From Isoperla grammatica (taxonomy: Eukaryota; Arthropoda; Insecta; Plecoptera; Perlodidae): a stretch of DNA of 64,000 nt. Under the pieces are notes generated by a model. The model searched no databases and had not been told where the DNA came from. It worked only from the letters and a program-made list of their open reading frames with translations. Where the stretch lies: contig OX246745.1 of assembly GCA_945910005.1 (NCBI GenBank), positions 12,513,706 through 12,577,705 of the forward strand, in the 5' to 3' direction. The position numbers and the translations under genes are program-made. This document shows positions 24,854-38,755 of this stretch, piece by piece (the first letter of the stretch is position 1; each line of letters starts with the position of its first letter).

Positions 24854-26239
24854 TTTTTACCAGACACATATTTTAACTGTTTGTGCTTCCAAGATTCACA
24901 TAAATGCCGAGATGTGGGGCTCGTTATATTGTAGGAACCAACGGCCACGTGGTACCGACCAGCTGTGTCCGTGTGACAACGTCAGTCCATCTTCTGCTGC
25001 CTCACTCACAGTCACATGCCCAGTTATGGCGTTCGGAATAATAAACAGATAAAAAAGCAAATACATTTTCTCAGAAATCAATCGAATGATTTTTAAGAGT
25101 TATGTAGTCTTAGGCGTGTAACGTATAGATAGACTCATACTACACCATTTTCAAAACTCGAAACTGTGACTTATTCACAGGAAGCTAGACCGATATGATT
25201 TTTGAAGAAATGTATAAGGATTATGATATATCTATACCAAGAATGCTGCTTTTGCATGATAGAACGAATGTTTAAACAATGCGATTCTTAGCGGGAAAAC
25301 GTTAGAAACGCTATCTCAGAATCTCTTAATTGTAATGTAATTTTCAATTATGGTCTCCCTAAATACGTGATGACATTTGGTACGATTCACACAGTTAAAT
25401 GTCATGAATTGTGATTGGGGTTTAACTCAAGACGTAATTTTATCCAGCAGCAGCGCGTTTATTATCGTTTATCGTCACTCTGCATTAGGTAAAATTGTTA
25501 TAAATGATCGCTAGTCATCCTCTGGAGATGTCACAAGGAAAAAATTGTAATTGGAGCAATTTAAAATGCAATGCCAATTCTTAAGTTCCCCACCATTCAA
25601 ATGTAACAACTTCCTTAATAAAATGACGCTCTTATTCTAAGCAGTGAATTACTTGTCCAGCCATCGAGTAGGCGTACTCATTCATCCACGTATATGACTA
25701 ATAGAATAGTAGACAAAACCTCGGCCATGCCAATTGAAAGAATCAATGCATTACATTAGACTGTTCGACTCGAGTGCCTAATACTCTGCAGTCACTACTC
25801 ACTAACGAGCATTTCAATTGAACAATGCACTTCTTCACTCCGCCCCGTTCTTATTACTAGAGTCAAGTAAAATTCGCGTTACGAAATAAAACGAAACTGT
25901 ATCCCTGAAAAATGACAATTGTGGTCGAGACGTCGTGTCAGCATGCTGATTATGCAAATTTTGAATCGTGAAATAACGCGATTAGGAGCTTTAATCTCGA
26001 AATCCACGAAATATCTGTGTATTTGCGAAATAAGACCGAAATAACGAAAACGTGTAAAATATTGGCCAAAAATAAGTGTTAGTGTAAGAAAAAACGTGCA
26101 GAAGAATTTATAATATAAAGGAAATAGATAGGAAGTACTTTTGTTTTGTTGTTGTATTTGTTTATACACACGAATGACTCGTCTTTATTTGAGTGATATT
26201 CCTTAATTGAATATATAACTTTTCTATGCTTGTTATGCA
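24854..26239. other. Unannotated non-coding stretch
   Basis: No gene or repeat family recognised. Confidence 0.45.
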
Positions 26240-26320
26240 CCTTCCAAGGTGCCCATGGTGAGCGTGTTTCTATGCGTCCCAGGTTCGTATCCTGGCTTGA
26301 CTAGGTATGTGTGCCACTCC
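26240..26320 (+). mobile_element. Possible tRNA-derived SINE head
   Basis: An A-box-like GGTGAGCGTG is followed by CCCAGGTTCGTATCCTGG, a B box with a closing stem. The spacing fits a tRNA-derived promoter. The outer tRNA stem is not evident. Confidence 0.4.
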
Positions 26321-27081
26321 CACGTGCATGGCTCATGTATCACTTTTGTCATTCAAATTCAAAACCTTTATTAAAGGTTCTGGTTCTGGTTCCGGTTCCA
26401 GTCACTGGATGATATTTAAAAAACAAATTAATGGAGCAAATCCCAAGATGGATATACGAGAAATGGAGACACAGGAAAATGTAAACAATTATATCCTGCA
26501 AAGAACTCGGCACAAATTATGACTTTTTCGTTCAATATTACATTATTTGCTCTACATAACAAGTTTGAATTCAGACATAATTTGTTTCAGGATAGACAAT
26601 AACTATGCTAAAGACTATGATGGGGCCACGTGCCAACGATAAACGTATTTGAGCGAGTGAGCTTATCTCAAGAACTTAACAACCCCTCTTCATTCTGAAG
26701 TATGCTCTTCACTGTGTATTCAAATTCACATTTCCGTTCAATGTACTATTACTACTGTACTAATATCTTATAATATTATCTTCAAGTGTTCAGGAAGCAA
26801 ACAGATCACTACATGGTAATTCCATTTCTCGGAAATATAATAGGCTTAATTCACCCCCTTCCTCGGCACTCCCAACCAAAATCTCTTCTTCAAGTGTTAA
26901 CATGGAATACGAAATCCTGCTGCAGAGAGCGAAATTAACCTGAGAATAATTCGAAAATAAGATAGCCTATTATTACTGGCAAGAGATTCTAGCAAGGTAT
27001 CCAAGGCAAACAGGAACAGCAGCTTATCACCAGCAATTAGGATGTGCAATTGCGCCAACTTTTACGCCGGGTGCAAAAGAA

Positions 27082-27455
27082 GGTTGTCCATCGATATCGA
27101 TACTTTAGTGTATTATTTTCGAAGTATATATTTTTATTCTCTTTTATTTTCATCGCGATATTTTATGGATGCGATCAAAATTTAAAATTAGGTTAAACCA
27201 CGAACAAATTTATAATTAAATTGGGATTTTTCCGTAGGGTGTGGTCGGTTCAGCGAGGCCAATATAACCCGACTTCATTCAACTACAGCTGTGACCCACG
27301 TGTCATTCAATGGACGTGGCAGTGGGAAGCCGCACGTGTTGGGGGAAACTGTCAAGATAAATTTATTTTTCAAATGTCGGGGATATATCGATATAGTTAG
27401 GATATTTTTCGACGATATCGATTATGGAGTTTGACATCGTTGGGTAGCAAAACTA
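27082..27455. mobile_element. Degenerate hAT-like element
   Basis: The left end, AGGTTGTCCATCGATATCGA, resembles the termini of the element at 62378-62735. The right end is a loose inverse (CATCGTTGGGTA). The interior has several ATCGAT/ATATCG words. Flanks GCAAAAGA and GCAAAACT could be a decayed 8-bp duplication. Weaker than the other hAT calls. Confidence 0.35.
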
Positions 27456-30400
27456 TGAAGTTAGGGGTCATTTTCTGTTAAAACAGTATATGCCCATTGC
27501 GCCAAAAGATGTGTATACCAGAAGGGTGAAACCCCTGATCAGCTCTGAAACACAGCGAACTGGCATCGACGTCACAACGTAACGCAGGTAAACGCCTCCT
27601 GATGACCAGTGCTATTTTATACAGGGAAGCATTCGACCCGGAGCGGCACCCCGGTACTAAATTAGAAGGCAGGGCGGCGCCCTGGTCATGATTTTATACA
27701 GAGGCGCCCTGCGCACCTATACGCTAAAACAGCCAAATCCGAATTATGTAGTTTCATATTATGTATTATTCCAAACTCTGTTTTCGTTTCTCGGTTCTCA
27801 TGTTCATCTTCCACGTCCTAAGATCAATTCCGTTTTGTTGTGGTCTACTGTGGAACACAAAAGCGGCAAAATACGCTTGACTCGTGATAGGATATTTATA
27901 TTTTTATTTATATATTGTAATTCAGTAATTGTTGTTTAAAGTATGGCGTATGTATACACAAAATAAAAATACTTACTTAACACTATAGTGTCAGTGAACC
28001 TCGGATAACACGCCATAAACAAACGGCGGCAAAACAAAACACCTATATTTCATACCCAATGGTTCAACTGCAGTATAGTTTACATCGTTACCGCGGATAT
28101 TTGGACAGAATCGCACTGGATGGATGGAGAGAAAAGAAAGGCATGGGCGATCGCTTGAATCGAGGGATATATATAATGTTGGGATCGCAACGGGACCCGA
28201 TCGAGTATACACGGTTTGTTTATCTCTTTAGTATTTTTAAAAGAATTCTCGTCTAAATCCGATCATTAGTTTTTCGCCGATATTGAAGTTGAGAAAACGA
28301 ATACGTTTCGCTGAATTTCTCCCGCTGCTCGATGCGTGAATTGTTAAAAGAACAAATTAACTATATACTGTGTCAATGATTTTGAAACAATCGTTACGAC
28401 ACACATTGATATGTCTAAATATTATGTCATGTAAGTTATAATCAGTAGTATAGTAGAAGTAGTAGTTGAAGTATAGTGTCGATGTGTAGTGTGGGCGCAA
28501 CAACGTGTCATCTGAACTTGAGGGGATGTGAGGGGAACGGTAAAGGTAGCAGTGACGTTAGTTGAGGGTATAGCCTATTCATAGGTTGCACGTACGTCAG
28601 TCACATCTTTGCGCGTGGCGGCCACATTTGTGATCAAACTTTGACGTTGCCATGGAGAAACAATTGAAGGCTGTTGCGGTAGAACACAAAAATGCTTAGT
28701 TCTTAAAAATGCAGCCTGTTTTTTAAATAAAATTGGTAGGCTTATGTGTGGTAATTTTTTATTCTGAATTACTTGTGTTTACTATGTAAATTCTAAATTA
28801 GGCTCGTTTATTAAATTTGAATAGTATTTGCTAATGATCTAGGATTGGTCCTCCTCAATTGTGTCGCAATCATGGCCGCTGTGACGTCACGTGGGAACTA
28901 TGAATAATTGGCACAGCGGTGAAAAGTTGATTACTTTTTACATTTGGGTATAAAAATTAGCGCAATCGGGACAATTTCTTCGGCGCAATTGGAAGACACC
29001 GGAGAACACGATTGAAAGGGTCGTTCAGTTATGTTGTTGGAGCAGCAAGTGTTAAAACGAGTATCGACCTCGGATCTGTGGAAGTATAGCGCGATACGAG
29101 AGCCGTCGCGTGACAGCCAGCCACGGCTCGTGTCACCATTATCACTAACTCTCTAGTATTACGTCCAGCCAGCGTCCAACTAATAAAACGGTATTTAAAA
29201 CTTCTAGTTAGCCATGGAGATATTTGTATTTCAACTTGCCATGAATGAGTCCTTCCTTTTTGGACATGATGTGTGCTTAAATATGCACACCAGATGTTTT
29301 ATATTTTTTACAGCAAAAAATGCCAAATACTAAGTGTCGGCCTCCATCAAAGAGTGACAGACTAAACGCCAAAGTCCATCCTTGTTATAAGGTTCTTATG
29401 AAGTCTTACAGGTCTAGGGAGGGGTGTGAAATATCGACGACATAATAGCGTTTGATACGAAGAATATATTTAGGCGAAAACCCCCCCCCCCAAATATCGT
29501 TTAAGCCCCCCTCCCACAAAAAAAAACTACTTCAGATACATTCGTGACCCCCTCCGAGACCTAAAAAATGTCGATCCTGAGATTTATTACAAACACTCAC
29601 ACTCACAGTCTCAGTGTATTTACACAGAAATATATATAGAGAGTCATGGAGAACAAATAAACATATAAATAATTAGAATAATTAGTGCGTGCGATTCTCC
29701 AGACCCTTCAAAATACTATATAGTTGTACGGACATGCAGCTGTATGCCCGAGCTTAATTCTACGTCACGCCTTGTAATAGCGCACATTACTAGGTCCACG
29801 TTCGTGCCAAATTAGCTCTGGAACAATATTAGATTCACGAAACAGCGCGCCAGCATTTTATAATGACAATCTTTGTTTATAACAGTTAAAAGGGTGCACT
29901 CATCATATAAATTTTGTAGAGCGGCGTCATTGCTTTGTGTCGTCGTCGTCGTTGTTGTTGTTGATTCGGTGTTTCGGCTCGAGCGCATTCACAGGTGGGT
30001 TTGGGCCGTCATCTCTGCCCCCCCCCAACCCCCCCCCCCCCCCCCAGGAAGTGCCACGAAAAGCTTCCCCAAGGGCCAACAGTAAAAAGGTAAATTACAA
30101 ATTTATAGCACTTATGATTCTCCCAGCTGTGTCCCCTTTTCGATGCATGACTACGGGATAAGAGGACGGACGGAGAACCACCGTGGACCGTGGACGCAAT
30201 CACGACCACGTTGTTTTTATCTTGAACATGATTGGCCATGGGGACAATCTTCTTGAAAAGCAAGTGATCTTGTGGATTTGTTGTCTTACTTCCTAGAAAA
30301 AGCGTTTGGCAGTTACCCAGGTGTGACCGTGTGACAGACTGTACTCCCTACTCGGTCCTCAATCAAGCTTACGACTTACGAGGCCAGTCCAGTCCGCACT

Positions 30401-31030
30401 CAACTTGACTACCTACTATACTCCTATGATACTCTTTGTCCGGAGCCGTGCAATTGAGACAATTCCCATTGCGACTGCAGGACGTGGTGGGCTTTGGCGC
30501 GTCATGAAATACTATATTCGCATTGTGCTAACAGACGAGTAATCTGTAAGGATCAAAAGTGTCGTAAGAGTTTCGAAAATATTGTTCGCGCAATAGCAAC
30601 AAATTTGATTCCCATTGAGCCAACGTAAGGTAATTTCCAACTATTCGGAGCCCTTACGAAACCTTCGATCCTTGCAGGAATACATATCCTATTGGTGAAT
30701 CCCGTTTTTCTCAATGTGCCAAAACTTTGAAAAGAGGGCCGTTGACGCAATTAGTAGAGACCATACATGGTCTGTGTACGAGTGCGCATGCGCTAGTCAG
30801 GTAGTCAGTATAATACGCCTCTTGGGAGTATCAAGTCGGCTAATCGATAAGATACTCTTCATAATTCCACCTTTTAAGCTGATTCGCGCATGTTTATTGT
30901 TTACAATACAACTTTCATACGGATGCGGCAAACCCTACAAGGTTGTGAAGTTGGATTCGGATTAGTTAGACGAGTGAGTGGATTTTGACTTACGTCAGGT
31001 CACGAGTAACGATACTAGCGAGTAGTTTTC
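27456..31030. other. Unannotated non-coding stretch
   Basis: No exon is supported. Holds a poly(C) pair at 30018-30045, a CRE/E-box composite (TGTGACGTCACGTGGG) near 28880, an X-box-like GTTGCCATGGAG near 28645, and a perfect NRF1-type palindrome at 30783-30793. Confidence 0.4.
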
Positions 31031-31033
31031 CGT

Positions 31034-31105
31034 TCATACACTCCGCTCACGCACTCACGCACTCACACACTCACGCACTCACACACATACTTCACTCACG
31101 CGCAC
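31034..31105. repeat. CACTCACG-type short tandem repeat
   Basis: Irregular repetition of CACTCACGCA and CACTCACACA words. Confidence 0.75.
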
Positions 31106-31109
31106 TCGT

Positions 31110-32782
31110 TAGTTAACAATAACAATACTAATACTAATGTATTCGTTTTAACGCATTATACAAACGATAAAATGTTATTCTTACTCGTGATAAGTGAAGT
31201 ACCGACAAGGGTGGGTGGAGGATTACAAAAATCATTTGTAACATGCATATACGTATGATCAAATTTACAAAAAAAAAACGATAGTTACATATTTCGGTAA
31301 AACTTTTTGGTTAAAACAAGGAACAATTTAATATACTGGAACGTCATTGCGGATAGTTGCTACACGATGTCCGTTTCAACACTACGGATCAAAACTATGA
31401 CGTAGAGCGTAGAGCGAAGACAGACTACGTGTTTGGCACGAGCATTTATACCGTCACCTTGTGTATTCTCGGCGAGTATTTCCACTATGCTATCAATACC
31501 AATCCACTCCAACCAACTAGAGGTACGATGTGACGTGGACAGCTCTTCCAAGTTGAAAATTTGTGATAAGTTCCCTGACGGCATAAAATGTATGTAATAC
31601 ATAAACATTCATATTTCTAGAATGTCTCCAACATAGTTGCATTCAAAATAGACAAACCAATGCCGTTTAAACGTACTGAATACAAATCAGTGAAGTAAAT
31701 AGAGCCGTACCATCCCATGTAAAACGAATTGAAGGAAAACATACGCTAATTTGGTAATGTAGTCTTCTACCATCCAAAGTTAATTTTGCTATGATCACAA
31801 ATGCTAACAAAACCAATTAAGCGAGCTGTTTTCTTACCTCGCCAAAGGATCGGGTCGCTGCTTGTGTTATTTCATTACCTAATGAACTCAAACAAGCCAG
31901 CCAGCATTATGGAAATTGAGAGATGTTGCAAGAAAATTCCCTAGAATCAACACAGGGTAAGGTCAGAGGGTCATAAGACGCCAGAGTTTGGAACGAGGGC
32001 ATTAACAAAACCAACATCATGATCACATACGCATACTAGTGTGAACAACGGAAGATTAGCGGCCTAGGTCACTCATTTATTTATTTAATGTTTATCCTAC
32101 TCAGTATTATTAATTATATTAAACAATCAGCTGAAAAAATGCCTAACGTGTCAAATACAAAAAAAAGTAAAAAACCATCCGTATTCGAACGATAGGATAC
32201 GATCGTATTCGTAAAAAGACCTGTTTGTTTTTAGCCCAATTGCAATAAATTGATTCTGGCGACTACCTATAATAAGTGCGAGGTTCTACTTTGAAAAGCA
32301 CCAAATTTTGTGGTAATGTCCAGTCCAGGCGTGTGTGATATTTCGTGGTTGTCAAAACGAGTGAAGCATTACCAAGCATGAAATCATACTTCAATAAGGT
32401 CCAGCCATGCCAGCGCCCTATACTCCCTGCCTCCTCTTTCCTCGAGTACAAACTCCAAAGGCCAATAATTATCATGGAGTCAACAATCACGGAACGCAAA
32501 CATTTACTATATTTACACGAAATCTGGTAATAAGTCTACAAACTAGGATTGAACTTGAACAAATGGTTACTATAGGCCTACGAACCAACGTTATTTATGG
32601 GTTCGAAATCGAAATGTGGACGAAACCGAATTGAGTACTAAAAATGTGGTATTTCTTGTTAATTAATACACTCAATTACACATAATTGGGCCTTGCTTGG
32701 GCCATGTTTTCAGTCACTGTTCACACATTATGGTCGTGAATTGTGTTAACGTTAATCCAACAACCAATTTGTACGCATTTAC
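31110..32782. other. Unannotated non-coding stretch
   Basis: A strong minus-strand donor (GAGGTAAGAA) lies at about 31840. It is preceded by a short open frame ending SLGNEITQAATRSFGE. The acceptor is ambiguous, so no exon is called. Confidence 0.4.
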
Positions 32783-32849
32783 CTTTAGGAACATCACTCG
32801 ATGACTGCACGATGAATGTTGATATACTTTCAACAGCCACACATTTGAA
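32783..32849 (-). CDS. Candidate internal exon, 67 nt, unknown protein
   Basis: On the minus strand an acceptor (TTTACCATACCCAG) and a donor (AAAG|GTAAATG) border 67 nt that read FKCVAVESISTFIVQSSSDV then PK plus one base. Hydrophobic and Ser/Thr residues alternate as in an extracellular beta-rich domain, but it is too short to assign. No neighbouring exon was found, so it could be chance. Confidence 0.25.
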
Positions 32850-33692
32850 CTGGGTATGGTAAACCACAATACATAATAATAATTTGAAACCTGGAAGAGC
32901 TGTCCAAGTCGTATTTCCAAAATACATAGAGTATCTCTGTGATTTGGAGCAATCTAGATGTTAAAGATGTTAGTATTTACTTTGAGTACACAAATAATGC
33001 AAATGATTCGCTTAGTGTCGATTTGAAATTAAACAATTACATTACTTGACGCGTGCATACATTGTAATAACACTCTAGGAAAGTGACATTAAAAAGGTGG
33101 AAGCTAGGTATACAAACTTGTCACGTTTTAAAATGGAGAAGTTCCCGTTGCGTAGAAGATGGTGCATACCACTAAGAGTCAATAGAACATATATACGTGA
33201 AATGTCATGGAATTAAATTATATTCTCGTCCTCTTTACGGTCAGCTCTTACAACAGTTAACCCCAGATAAATACAATTCCAAATACTACTTCAAAATTGA
33301 AAAGTAATTGTAACACTTATTGTAGAGTTATCTTTTTCTATCGTTATTTCTCGGAATAGCTTAATAACTACTGAGAGCGCTGCGGACAGCAAAAAGCTAC
33401 GTATCACGTTGTTCAGTGTAAAAGACCAGGCGAACACAATGCAACGTCATGACTCGTAGAATCTAGCATGAGGGATGACTGTCCAATCCTGCTCGATTAA
33501 GACATTAAAGATATTGTTTACGGACCACACCGAAGAGACCTAATGGTCCGCTTCACTACACCCATTTACACAACAAATTGATTAAAATCGTGTTGCCAAC
33601 AGTTCATGGTAAGATTTACCAAGAAACGAAGACGTTCTAAAATCAGAAACCCAACATAGCAAAATGGAGTGTTATAATAATTGCCTTATCGT

Positions 33693-34268
33693 CAGTGGCG
33701 TCGGAACAGGGGGGGGGGCGGCAAGGGGGGCATTTCCCCCCTAACTTTCATGGCATGGGGGCATAGGGGGGGGGGGGGGGGGGGGCAGATTTTAGATTTG
33801 AAAATATATGTATGTGGTCCATGGTTACGTGTCCGAAAAGTCAAGATTTCTACTTACTGGGAAAGTAACGTCGGATGATTGTGTCAACTGTCAACAATTC
33901 ATTTCCAGGAAGAAGCAACCAAACAACACAATAGCAGGAATGTTTATCCGTTGTAGTGTTTTTTATGACAAGATATCACCTCAAAACGCGTTCTAGGCCA
34001 TCAAACATAATGCAGGGCCAACATTTTTTTTTCGCCTACGGCGACATTGCCTTCGGCGACAGGGACTTCGCCCCTGACCCCAGCTACATCACCCACCTCG
34101 TTACGAACGTACAAATTAAACTATGCAAGTGGATAACCATTAATAGTGGATTTGGGGAGGGTTTATACAAATAAAAACCAACATTTTTTTATCCCGTTTT
34201 GTTTACTATTGACCCTGGAGTTGCCCCCCCCCCACCCCTCTTATATCAAAAACGTTCCGACGCGCCTG
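33693..34268. mobile_element. Non-autonomous hAT element, 576 bp
   Basis: Flanked by a perfect 8-bp duplication, CTTATCGT (33685-33692 and 34269-34276). Ends are CAGTGGCGTCGGAAC and, reverse-complemented, CAGGCGCGTCGGAAC. CAGTGGCG starts are typical of hAT transposons. It contains G runs near the left end, including 20 nt at 33766-33785, and a C run near the right end. No transposase fragment recognised. Confidence 0.88.
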
Positions 34269-34276
34269 CTTATCGT

Positions 34277-35320
34277 TATATAGAAATAAAAAAATTGATG
34301 ATTTTTTTTTTGCTGTACATATGTCACACTCCCGAGAATGGTTATAACACCAATGTCACAAAGTAGTAAATATACTTCGTGATAACTTACGAGTCGAGTT
34401 ATTCGTAGAATGGCGAAGAGACCAGAGTGAAAAAAATTATGAGGCCTCCAAAGACAGATGATTCAATTAATTAGGTTGGCTCGTTTTGCGTACTCACACC
34501 ATGGTGCAAAGAAAAATAACTTGTCACTTGTTGATGGTAACACGACAATAACATCGCGCCCAATCTGTGTGTCGCAAAACTCAGTTGGCTCCACCACAAT
34601 ATGAGTGAGGGCATCCATGCAGCCTGGCCGTACTTAGCCTTCACTCTTTGCCGTGTCAAAAGATCGGAGTTGTGGGCATAGAAGGTTAATTATGCCCAAG
34701 AAGGTATTAGCTTATGAGATAATCAATAATTAACTGCTCGTATTTAAAACAATATTCTATAACTAAGAATGAAGCTCCAACGACGATTTGGAAATAATAA
34801 CGGAAGTTGATGAAATTCAAATATAACATGGCACCGACACAAGAGGAAAACAAAAACAATTCTTTGAACCACCTTACTTCTCCTCTTTTGGACAGGCAAG
34901 AAAAATAATGATCTTTCTACTCGATTCTAAAAAAAAAAAAATGATGTGGAGTAGAAAGTGAAACAAACGGTTAATTCTAGATCGGCGTTGACTCGACACT
35001 CTAGTACGCAGAGTCATCCCATTTAGAACGCGGGAACTAGTTAGTGCCCCTATAGCAGAAGCCTCTGACGAAGCAGGTGTAATTGTTATTGCGAGCTTCC
35101 GACCACCAAAAACTATTGGGACATGTTGCACGTCCCTCGAAGCACAACGAATGTTCTCGTGTCGTGTTAATCTCAAACCGTGTCCAAACTGACCGAGCGA
35201 AGCAGCCGCTTCCACGCTCCACAGGTCAAACGCCCCGACCTTACCGTCTCATAGCCTTGTGAGCATGCATTGTATTTTGTGTTTATTCCATCGACAAAAT
35301 GTACAGCGATTTTTCAGGTA
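34277..35320. other. Unannotated stretch with a GC-richer segment
   Basis: 34980-35250 is GC-richer and open in two minus-strand frames for about 60-110 codons. No splice borders or known domain. Not called as a gene. Confidence 0.4.
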
Positions 35321-35912
35321 AACTAAAGTTCTTTGCAATAAATCTGTGGTCCTAGGATCCCGCCCACCTTCCCCTACCTCACTCCATCCCTCGCCTCGAC
35401 GGCGCGAGCCAGCCGCGAGGGGTACCTTTGTTATCGCACCTGTCATCTTGACCGACGCGGAAGACAAAACACACAAATATAAAAATTGGGGTTTTTAACC
35501 AATCGAATCAATTTTTTATGACATGTTATTCGTGACATATCCAGATCAATGGAACATCTTGAATTTTAGCGATCAGACGAAGACTATGCCTTTTACGGAC
35601 TTGGTTGAAATGAAAGCCTCATATAACAATGCTACGTAGAAGGCATAGTTTTCGTCCGATCGCTTAAATTCAAGATGTCCCATTGATCTCGATTTGCGAC
35701 GAGTAACATGTAATAAAAACAATTGATTCGATTGGTTAAAAATCCCCATTTTTATATTTGTGTGTTTGTCTTCCGCGTCGGTCAAGATGACAGGTGCGAT
35801 AACAAAGGTACCCCTCGCGGCTAGCTCGAGCCGGCTAGTCGAGGGATGGAGTGAGGTAGGGGAAGGTGGGCGGGATCCTAGGACCACAGATTCATTGCAA
35901 AGAACTTTAGTT
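35321..35912. mobile_element. Fold-back element with 273-bp arms
   Basis: Left arm 35321-35593 and right arm 35639-35912 are inverse copies, about 90% identical by eye. They share AACTAAAGTTCTTTGCAAT, GGTCCTAGGATCCCGCCCAC and GGGGTACCTTTGTTATCGCA. The loop is about 45 nt. Arms are GC-richer than their surroundings, and a differing patch (CGCCTCGACGG versus CGACTAGCCGG) is itself palindromic. No ORF of known type and no clear duplication, so the superfamily is unknown. Confidence 0.88.
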
Positions 35913-37455
35913 AGAAATTTTGTTTGTGTGTCATACATATAAAGCGGATAGCCGAAGCGATTTCAGTTGCATGTGCCTTTAGAAAGTACTCCTAAATTGT
36001 TGTTTTGGTAACAACCCACCATTAAAAAATCTAATTCGTTCACCCTGATGAGTGACAACTCCGTCGATATGTGATGGGCCTGAATCGGCCGACGTCATAT
36101 ATGGCTTCGCTATAAAGTAAGTCGTGAAACAATAAGTAGGCCTAAATAATAATGTGTGTTATTGTTAATTAAAATTAAAATTAAGTAAACAAAGACAATG
36201 CATAATATGTACTAATTTAGTTGTATTACACGAAAGGATAGTGGCCCGTGGCCGTACTGTTCGAAAGGCAAAATTAGGTAATTTACGTATGTGTTAGTGT
36301 TACCATGACTTCCTTACTTTATTGTTCTTCCCTTCCTCCCGGGGTCCTGACCCTTCTCCACACTCGCATATTTACAAATCAGGAAATATGAGCTGGTTGT
36401 TCGAAATGAATGTGTTGGAAAAGAAAGAAAGAAAATAATTACTGAAAGCTAACATTATGTACCATACTGTGGTAATGGAAATGAATCAAAATTACCCAAG
36501 AGATATAACCTACGATCTGATAGAGCCAAGATGACGCAACCATCCCAAACAAACAACAAAAATTACTAGGAAACGCTCCACGTGAACATTTACCAAGTAC
36601 TGGACAAGACCTTGGCGAGACCCTACGAAGAAGAGTGGAGACCCGTATAGTAATACTACGGTAAAAACAAAGCAGTTGACTTCTCTCCATATGGCTCAAC
36701 ACTCAACGATATACATTGCTAACAATGAATTAAAATTTTCCTCGAACCAATAGACGTTACCCGGTACGACGTGTCAAGAAGCTAATATTTAGACAATCAG
36801 ATGGCATAGATCATTTCATTTACTTTCCCTTTAACATTATTGTTGATAGCGAAACGGCCTTTGTAAATATGCAAATTGGTTAATAGTTTGATGCAATATA
36901 TGAAGGCATCTCAAACTAAATACAATAGATCCGATCAACCCAACAAGTATAATAAATGGACTTTTATAAGTACGTGTCACAAATTATGTGACCATTGATC
37001 ATAGGAAACGGAGTGGGGGGGGGGGGGGGGCGGGGGAATAGTTAGGTCCAGCATTATCTTGTTTTACTATTGTTTTGTTTTCCAAATATCTTAGCAGAAT
37101 AATCTTGGTAATATATTTGCATTAAATATTATACATATATGTAGCCAGCAGACAATTTTTTTATATCAAGAACCGCCACTGATAACAAGTAGAAATATCT
37201 TATTCTAATGATTGCCATAAGGTTTTGTTGCAACGTCAGGATAAAGAATATAGCACGAAGCTCGCTAATAAACATGTTTAATAAGTGTGTACATACATTC
37301 TACTACAAGTCCGTGTTATGTTATCACCAACCGTGATCATTATCATTGTTCTCGCCATTCGGTTCACCGTATGACTGCGACATAAAAGAGAAAATATGCA
37401 TTCGTGTAAAACATGTTTTAGGAAACTGTGCATCATGTTTTTGTTTGTTGTTTTA
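35913..37455. other. Unannotated non-coding stretch
   Basis: Contains poly(G) at 37015-37030 and, at about 37166-37172, GAACCGCCACTG, which resembles a single hAT right terminus with no left partner found. Confidence 0.4.
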
Positions 37456-37610
37456 CGTCTCTATTCATGCTAACATGGGACTCGACACAATGGGTGGATG
37501 AGCGATAGATGCGAACGAAGATTAATTACAAAATCCACGGGTTTGCGGGATTCGAGCTCATGTCGCTTGTAACCACGTGAATCGGGCGTGGAGCCACTGC
37601 GGAGTATCTT
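37456..37610 (-). mobile_element. tRNA-derived SINE
   Basis: Minus strand: an A-box-like GCAGTGGCTCCACGCC, then a B box GAGCTCGAATCCCGC. A body follows with GTGTCGAGTCCCATGTTAGC, resembling the GCTGGGACTGAG part of the copy at 50120. Confidence 0.6.
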
Positions 37611-38755
37611 CGAACGGTTGGTCTAAATTCCAAATTCTCCAGAGATTCGTGTCACAGCACCAGCATTCAGATATGCTTAGATTCTTTTTTGTGTAATTCA
37701 AATAAACCTAAAATTCACCCGCGTAGCGAAGAAAGGGACGGAGAAACGTACACATGTGAATAAAAATTGTTGAAAATTATAACATCAAAAATGCTTGAAC
37801 TAGCCTTCCCCAATAGAAGCAATATTGTCAACATTAATTTTGTTTGTGACGTCCTTGTTTTTTGGTTGAGATGTAACGAAGTAATAGCTTGATCAGTCTG
37901 CGTATGAGGAGCAAGATTCCATTGACAGCAGCTGTCCGCATAGGGCGCCACCATATTTATCCTCATCACAAACCATGTACATACTTGTATAATGAATTCC
38001 GAACTTTTATATATCAGGCTTTGCTGAGCTCATCTGCGAGAATCCGAGAAACACAGGGGTGTCCAGTGTCCACGGCCGGTGATGCTACAGTAAACCAGAA
38101 TGATGGGACAACTGCAAGAATACGTTCAAGACAGACCTAGGTCAATGATATTCACGAGACATTAGAGCAGCGAACATTTCTGTGAACACAACAGCTAGTG
38201 GCATTGACTTGTGTGCTAGTATCTACCCTCACAGCACGATCGAGAGACCTCACCATTTCTACGTTCACACAATTGTTACAAGTAAAAGATATAGAACGCA
38301 AATATTAAGCAAAGGTAGCAAGAATTTTTACTAATCTATGCACTGTACACCACATGAACAGAATAAAAAGTGCAACCAACGACACTTAGAATAATTATGA
38401 TATAATTCTACTCGGAAATTGTATAGGTGGTTTTGTGCTTTGTAGTGAATTATTGCAAATTTAAACGTAACACAATTAAAAGGTATTTTCGAGGGTATAT
38501 TATAATTACAAACTGCGCTCTAGGGGGCGATGTATTGAGTCTCCGTGTCCGAATGTAACTCTAAGTGAGGGAGTCAGTAGTCACTAGTCACAACCCTCCA
38601 GACACTTGGATCTGAACCCGTAAATACACGTCTTTCAGTTATTCCAAACTTGTCTGGACTGTCCAACCTGCAACGCATCCCTAAAAATAGGCCAACGTCC
38701 GAAACATCACCATCCACCTCAAGATGGGTTAAAACTGGTTTAAAAACGTTGTTAA

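Noticed and set aside
26370..26400. TTCTGG-type repeat
   Set aside because: Only about four irregular units.
34874..35222. Overlapping 113- and 61-codon minus-strand ORFs
   Set aside because: Two frames open over a GC-richer patch, no domain and no splice sites; probably part of an undefined repeat beside the fold-back element.
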